Under the pieces are notes generated by a model, which made no database searches, was not told the DNA's origin, and worked only from the letters and a program-made list of their open reading frames with translations. The translations under genes and the position numbers were made by a program. Shown here piece after piece: positions 61,642 to 64,000 of a stretch of DNA of 64,000 nucleotides (positions are counted from its first letter, which is position 1; the number at the start of each line of letters is the position of its first letter). Source of the stretch: an uncultured Photobacterium sp. (GTDB lineage Bacteria > Pseudomonadota > Gammaproteobacteria > Enterobacterales > Vibrionaceae); contig NZ_CANMZV010000002.1 in NCBI RefSeq assembly GCF_947502415.1, positions 124,001 to 188,000 on the forward strand, given 5' to 3'.

Positions 61642-62784
61642 TTATTGAGTACGTTTGATATTTTTAGGCTCGAACGTAGCCATCGCATTGCCTGAAGCAC
61701 CAGGCTGGTCGGTTAGTACCTGATTTTGCTCGATGGTGTAGTAATAATCGACCAAGTCGTCATTGTTGGTAAAGGCATCGTCAGGAATAACCTTGATGAT
61801 TTCGTTTACCAGTTCACCGACAATCGCTGCACTCAGCACGCCGCCATCAACCTGACTGGCAATAATCTGAGAAGCAGCCTTTACTATCACTTTTGCCAAA
61901 TCACGGTAGTTAGTGTTGCTGTCATGCTCCATCAGAACAATGTTTGCAGCGCCCCAGCGGTAACGGTCCCAGTAGATCATGATCTGATTTGGGTAATAAT
62001 CTTTGCCCTGGTAATCAAGGTAAGGCATTTCAACCACATCTAGCTTAGGTTCGTCACGGCTTGGGTTCACACCACTTACCAGCGCATAGATTTCGGCTTT
62101 ACCAGAAATCCACGGTTCGTGGTCATCCTGAAGAGAAACCTTCTTTAGAACAGTGGTTGAGATGAACTCTTTTTCTTCAATCGGTGTACTAGCAATCTTC
62201 AGCTGGTTGGCAAAGCCTGGCATGTCATTTTCTTCAAATGCCGTGCGCATAACAGACAGGCCTGCACGCATTGCTTCTTTTTCATCTACGCCTACGATGA
62301 ATACCGGTTGTTCAGGCAGGACATCAGCGTTACCAAATACAGTATCACCGTTGCTGTCGAACATTTCGACAATGTCACCCGCTTCTACAGAATCTGGCTG
62401 GTAAGTAAACAGCGGTTTTTCGCCATTCTTCAACTTGGCAATCATCTCAGGATCCGCAAGGCTGACATTCAGTATTGAAGCGGTTTCGCCGTTGATGCCA
62501 CGTTTTGTAACAGCAGCATGGTCGGCATTGAAGACCATTGCTTTCAGGTTGTTGTCATCACTGTCATCAACTAGAGCATTCAGTGGCACACTTGTATAGT
62601 CTTCAGTGATTTGCTTTTTCAGTTGTGCTTCGAAGACTTGGTAGTTTGTACTCAGTTCCTGTGCAATTTGGCGTTTGCTTTTAGCTTCAGCACTAAGGTT
62701 AGCCTCTTGGTCCTGGTTATCCTGGCAACCGGTAAGTACAGCTCCCAGGATAAACAGAGTCGCCCCTAAGGTGATTCTTTTCAT
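61642..62784 (-). CDS. Lipoprotein of unknown function (DUF3103-like)
   Basis: A 380-residue lipoprotein: signal with lipobox LTGC (lipidated Cys20) and Gln at +2, which fits the outer membrane. The rest is soluble, acidic, with DHEPWISGKAEIYALVSG, YPNQIMIYWDRYRWGAANIVL and a small Ala/Val-rich helix (IIASQVDGGVLSAAIVGELV). This resembles the Vibrio DUF3103 family as I recall it, but I cannot verify that. Its own unit on the minus strand, convergent with serS. Confidence 0.6.
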   Translation of the reverse strand: MKRITLGATLFILGAVLTGCQDNQDQEANLSAEAKSKRQIAQELSTNYQVFEAQLKKQITEDYTSVPLNALVDDSDDNNLKAMVFNADHAAVTKRGINGETASILNVSLADPEMIAKLKNGEKPLFTYQPDSVEAGDIVEMFDSNGDTVFGNADVLPEQPVFIVGVDEKEAMRAGLSVMRTAFEENDMPGFANQLKIASTPIEEKEFISTTVLKKVSLQDDHEPWISGKAEIYALVSGVNPSRDEPKLDVVEMPYLDYQGKDYYPNQIMIYWDRYRWGAANIVLMEHDSNTNYRDLAKVIVKAASQIIASQVDGGVLSAAIVGELVNEIIKVIPDDAFTNNDDLVDYYYTIEQNQVLTDQPGASGNAMATFEPKNIKRTQ

Positions 62785-62847
62785 TATATGTTGTCCTTAT
62801 ATAACTTATTGCGTCAATTTATATAAGCGACCGGTTTTATAATGTTT

Positions 62848-63708
62848 TTAATTCGTATTCAAGCGAATGACTGTATTTTGTACGTTTTCGGTAGGAATTG
62901 GTGGGAGGTTGACAGATATTTCTTCTGCAATACCGATCAGCACCATGTCAAAGAGTAAATAAATAGTATCAGATAGCTTCAGTGAATATTGGTATAGCAG
63001 CTCTTTGTTCTGAGATAAATTTTTGTCTTGAAGCGGGATCAGATCAAACTCAGCACGAAGTTTATCTAAAGCTAGTGTTGGTGGTGCATGATGACTGAGT
63101 TGGTTTATTTGATCTAGCCTACGGTGAATAATGCTGGCGTGTAGGACAAGCTCTCTTTGGTGGGCGGATACCCGCTCCGGGCGATAGTTTTCAATGGCAT
63201 AACGGAAGCGGCTCAGGCTATCAATTACATTAAGTACGATTGGCCAAATAGTCTGATAGTGTTTAAATTGTGGATCTTTCTCAGCATAAAGCAGGCCTTG
63301 GGTAATGGTGTCATCAATGAGGTACATAACATGACGAATCGCTTTACCATGGCTCATTTGGTTGCGTTGTAATGAATAGCGTGGCCACTCGCCAAGCAGT
63401 AACGTTATCCGTTTCATTAAAATGCGGTACATCGGCTTATGAGCTAGTTCAGCCTGATTAATGAGTGTTCTCATCAGAGCCTGGATTGCCTGAGATTCGT
63501 TCAAGCTCATTTTATCCTGAGCACTGACTTGGAGATTGCTAAGTAGTTGATGAGTTTGGCGACGGTGAAATCGCAATAGGTGAATAAGTTGTCGTAATCC
63601 GATGACCTGATTGAACTGTTTTTGCAGTCGGGAGTTATTCTGCTTGCATCGATACCTGTAAAAGCAGATTCCTGCAACGAGTAAGATAGAAAGCAATAAA
63701 ACTAGCAT
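62848..63708 (-). CDS. Membrane-anchored protein of unknown function
   Basis: A 286-residue protein. One N-terminal membrane helix (residues 1-18, MLVLLLSILLVAGICFY), then a cytoplasmic helical region rich in Leu, His and Arg (LRQLIHLLRFHRRQTHQLLS, HGKAIRHVMYLIDDT), with no catalytic motif seen. GGAGG five bases before the ATG at 63708 fixes the start; the frame begins at 63723. It lies 63 bp upstream of the DUF3103-like lipoprotein gene and in the same direction, so they may be co-transcribed. No family recognised. Confidence 0.65.
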   Translation of the reverse strand: MLVLLLSILLVAGICFYRYRCKQNNSRLQKQFNQVIGLRQLIHLLRFHRRQTHQLLSNLQVSAQDKMSLNESQAIQALMRTLINQAELAHKPMYRILMKRITLLLGEWPRYSLQRNQMSHGKAIRHVMYLIDDTITQGLLYAEKDPQFKHYQTIWPIVLNVIDSLSRFRYAIENYRPERVSAHQRELVLHASIIHRRLDQINQLSHHAPPTLALDKLRAEFDLIPLQDKNLSQNKELLYQYSLKLSDTIYLLFDMVLIGIAEEISVNLPPIPTENVQNTVIRLNTN

Positions 63709-63885
63709 AGTTTCCTCCAGCATTTAGTAATGCTCTATAGGCTAGTTCTGCAATTAGTATGCCCTATAAATAATAAGATTCTGATGGTTATTTTCTATTT
63801 AAAATCAAAACATTAAATTTATAGAAGAATGATGGTGAAGTGGAGTGTGCTACAGTGGTGCAGATGTGCATCATTTAGGTGCAGA

Positions 63886-63907
63886 AAAGGCTCCTTTCGG
63901 AGCCTTT
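63886..63907 (-). terminator. Terminator after the gene at the right edge
   Basis: AAAGGCTCC (63886-63894), loop TTTC, GGAGCCTTT (63899-63907). On the minus strand TTTTCTGC follows. It lies 25 bp past the stop of the partial gene. Confidence 0.75.
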
Positions 63908-63931
63908 CTTCGTTATTCACTTGTTTCAGGT

Positions 63932-64000
63932 TTAGTCAAAATTTGCGGCTTTGGCTTCCTTGTGAAGATGAACTTCCTCTTCTTTTTCGCCCGCAGCCGG
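63932..64000 (-). CDS. 3' end of a gene cut by the window edge
   Basis: On the minus strand 22 codons stay open from the edge to a TAA at 63934-63932: PAAGEKEEEVHLHKEAKA, then ANFD. The tail is highly charged. A terminator follows at a normal distance, which supports a real gene. Too little is visible to name it. Confidence 0.5.
   Translation of the reverse strand, partial: PAAGEKEEEVHLHKEAKAANFD

Overview
The window looks like chromosomal DNA of a Vibrionaceae bacterium, most likely the Photobacterium/Grimontia/Enterovibrio side of the family. The evidence is a sodium-motor gene motY with a sigma-28 promoter, a LuxO-LuxU quorum-sensing pair with a divergent Qrr small RNA, a complete Rnf (Rsx) operon next to nth, and many housekeeping genes in the order usual for marine gammaproteobacteria. 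No plasmid, prophage or CRISPR features were seen.

Left part (1-7.7 kb): motY, then two small secreted paralogs (DUF1471-like) that flank a Fur-box-controlled Mn-type superoxide dismutase and a DUF2753-like gene. Next comes a disturbed stretch: a 42-codon fragment of glyoxalase I (gloA), a gingipain-like (C25) secreted protease with a GlyGly-CTERM-type tail enclosed by a pair of ~96-bp inverted repeats, an IS982-like transposase stump, and nth. From memory of Vibrio gene order, gloA should stand beside nth, so an accessory module seems to have replaced it. A ~160-bp MITE-like element follows nth, and a second copy lies at 24.1 kb.

7.7-17.2 kb: rsxABCDGE (minus strand; RsxC carries nine Ala-rich repeats), tRNA-Asn(GTT), an 840-bp non-coding region with paired DnaA boxes, and uvrB. 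17.2-24 kb: the quorum-sensing block (qrr, luxO, luxU), yvcK, a Lon N-terminal-domain gene, a small unknown gene, and the molybdopterin genes moaA-C-D-E (no moaB) behind a probable Moco riboswitch. The most interesting signal in the window is here. A perfect LuxO-type site (TTGCA-W3-TGCAA) plus a sigma-54-type promoter lies upstream of the Lon-domain gene, repeating the arrangement at qrr, so this gene may be a second direct LuxO target.

24-45 kb: three small uncharacterised genes (one only 34 codons with its own terminator), the oppABCDF oligopeptide transporter, roxA, the nitric-oxide detoxification pair norVW with two NsrR-like boxes, mnmA-hflD-purB with a PurR-like operator upstream, rluE, icd, cspD and clpS-clpA. 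45-64 kb: infA, ate-aat (with clpSA, the parts of the bacterial N-degron pathway), a glycine-zipper envelope protein, cydDC, trxB, ald and divergent lrp, ftsK-lolA-rarA-serS, a DUF3103-like lipoprotein, an unknown membrane-anchored protein, and the 3' end of a gene cut by the window edge.

All family calls come from reading the translations and recalling family features; no database search was run. Where the longest reading frame begins at a poor TTG/GTG or upstream codon, starts were moved to the codon best supported by a ribosome-binding site and family length.
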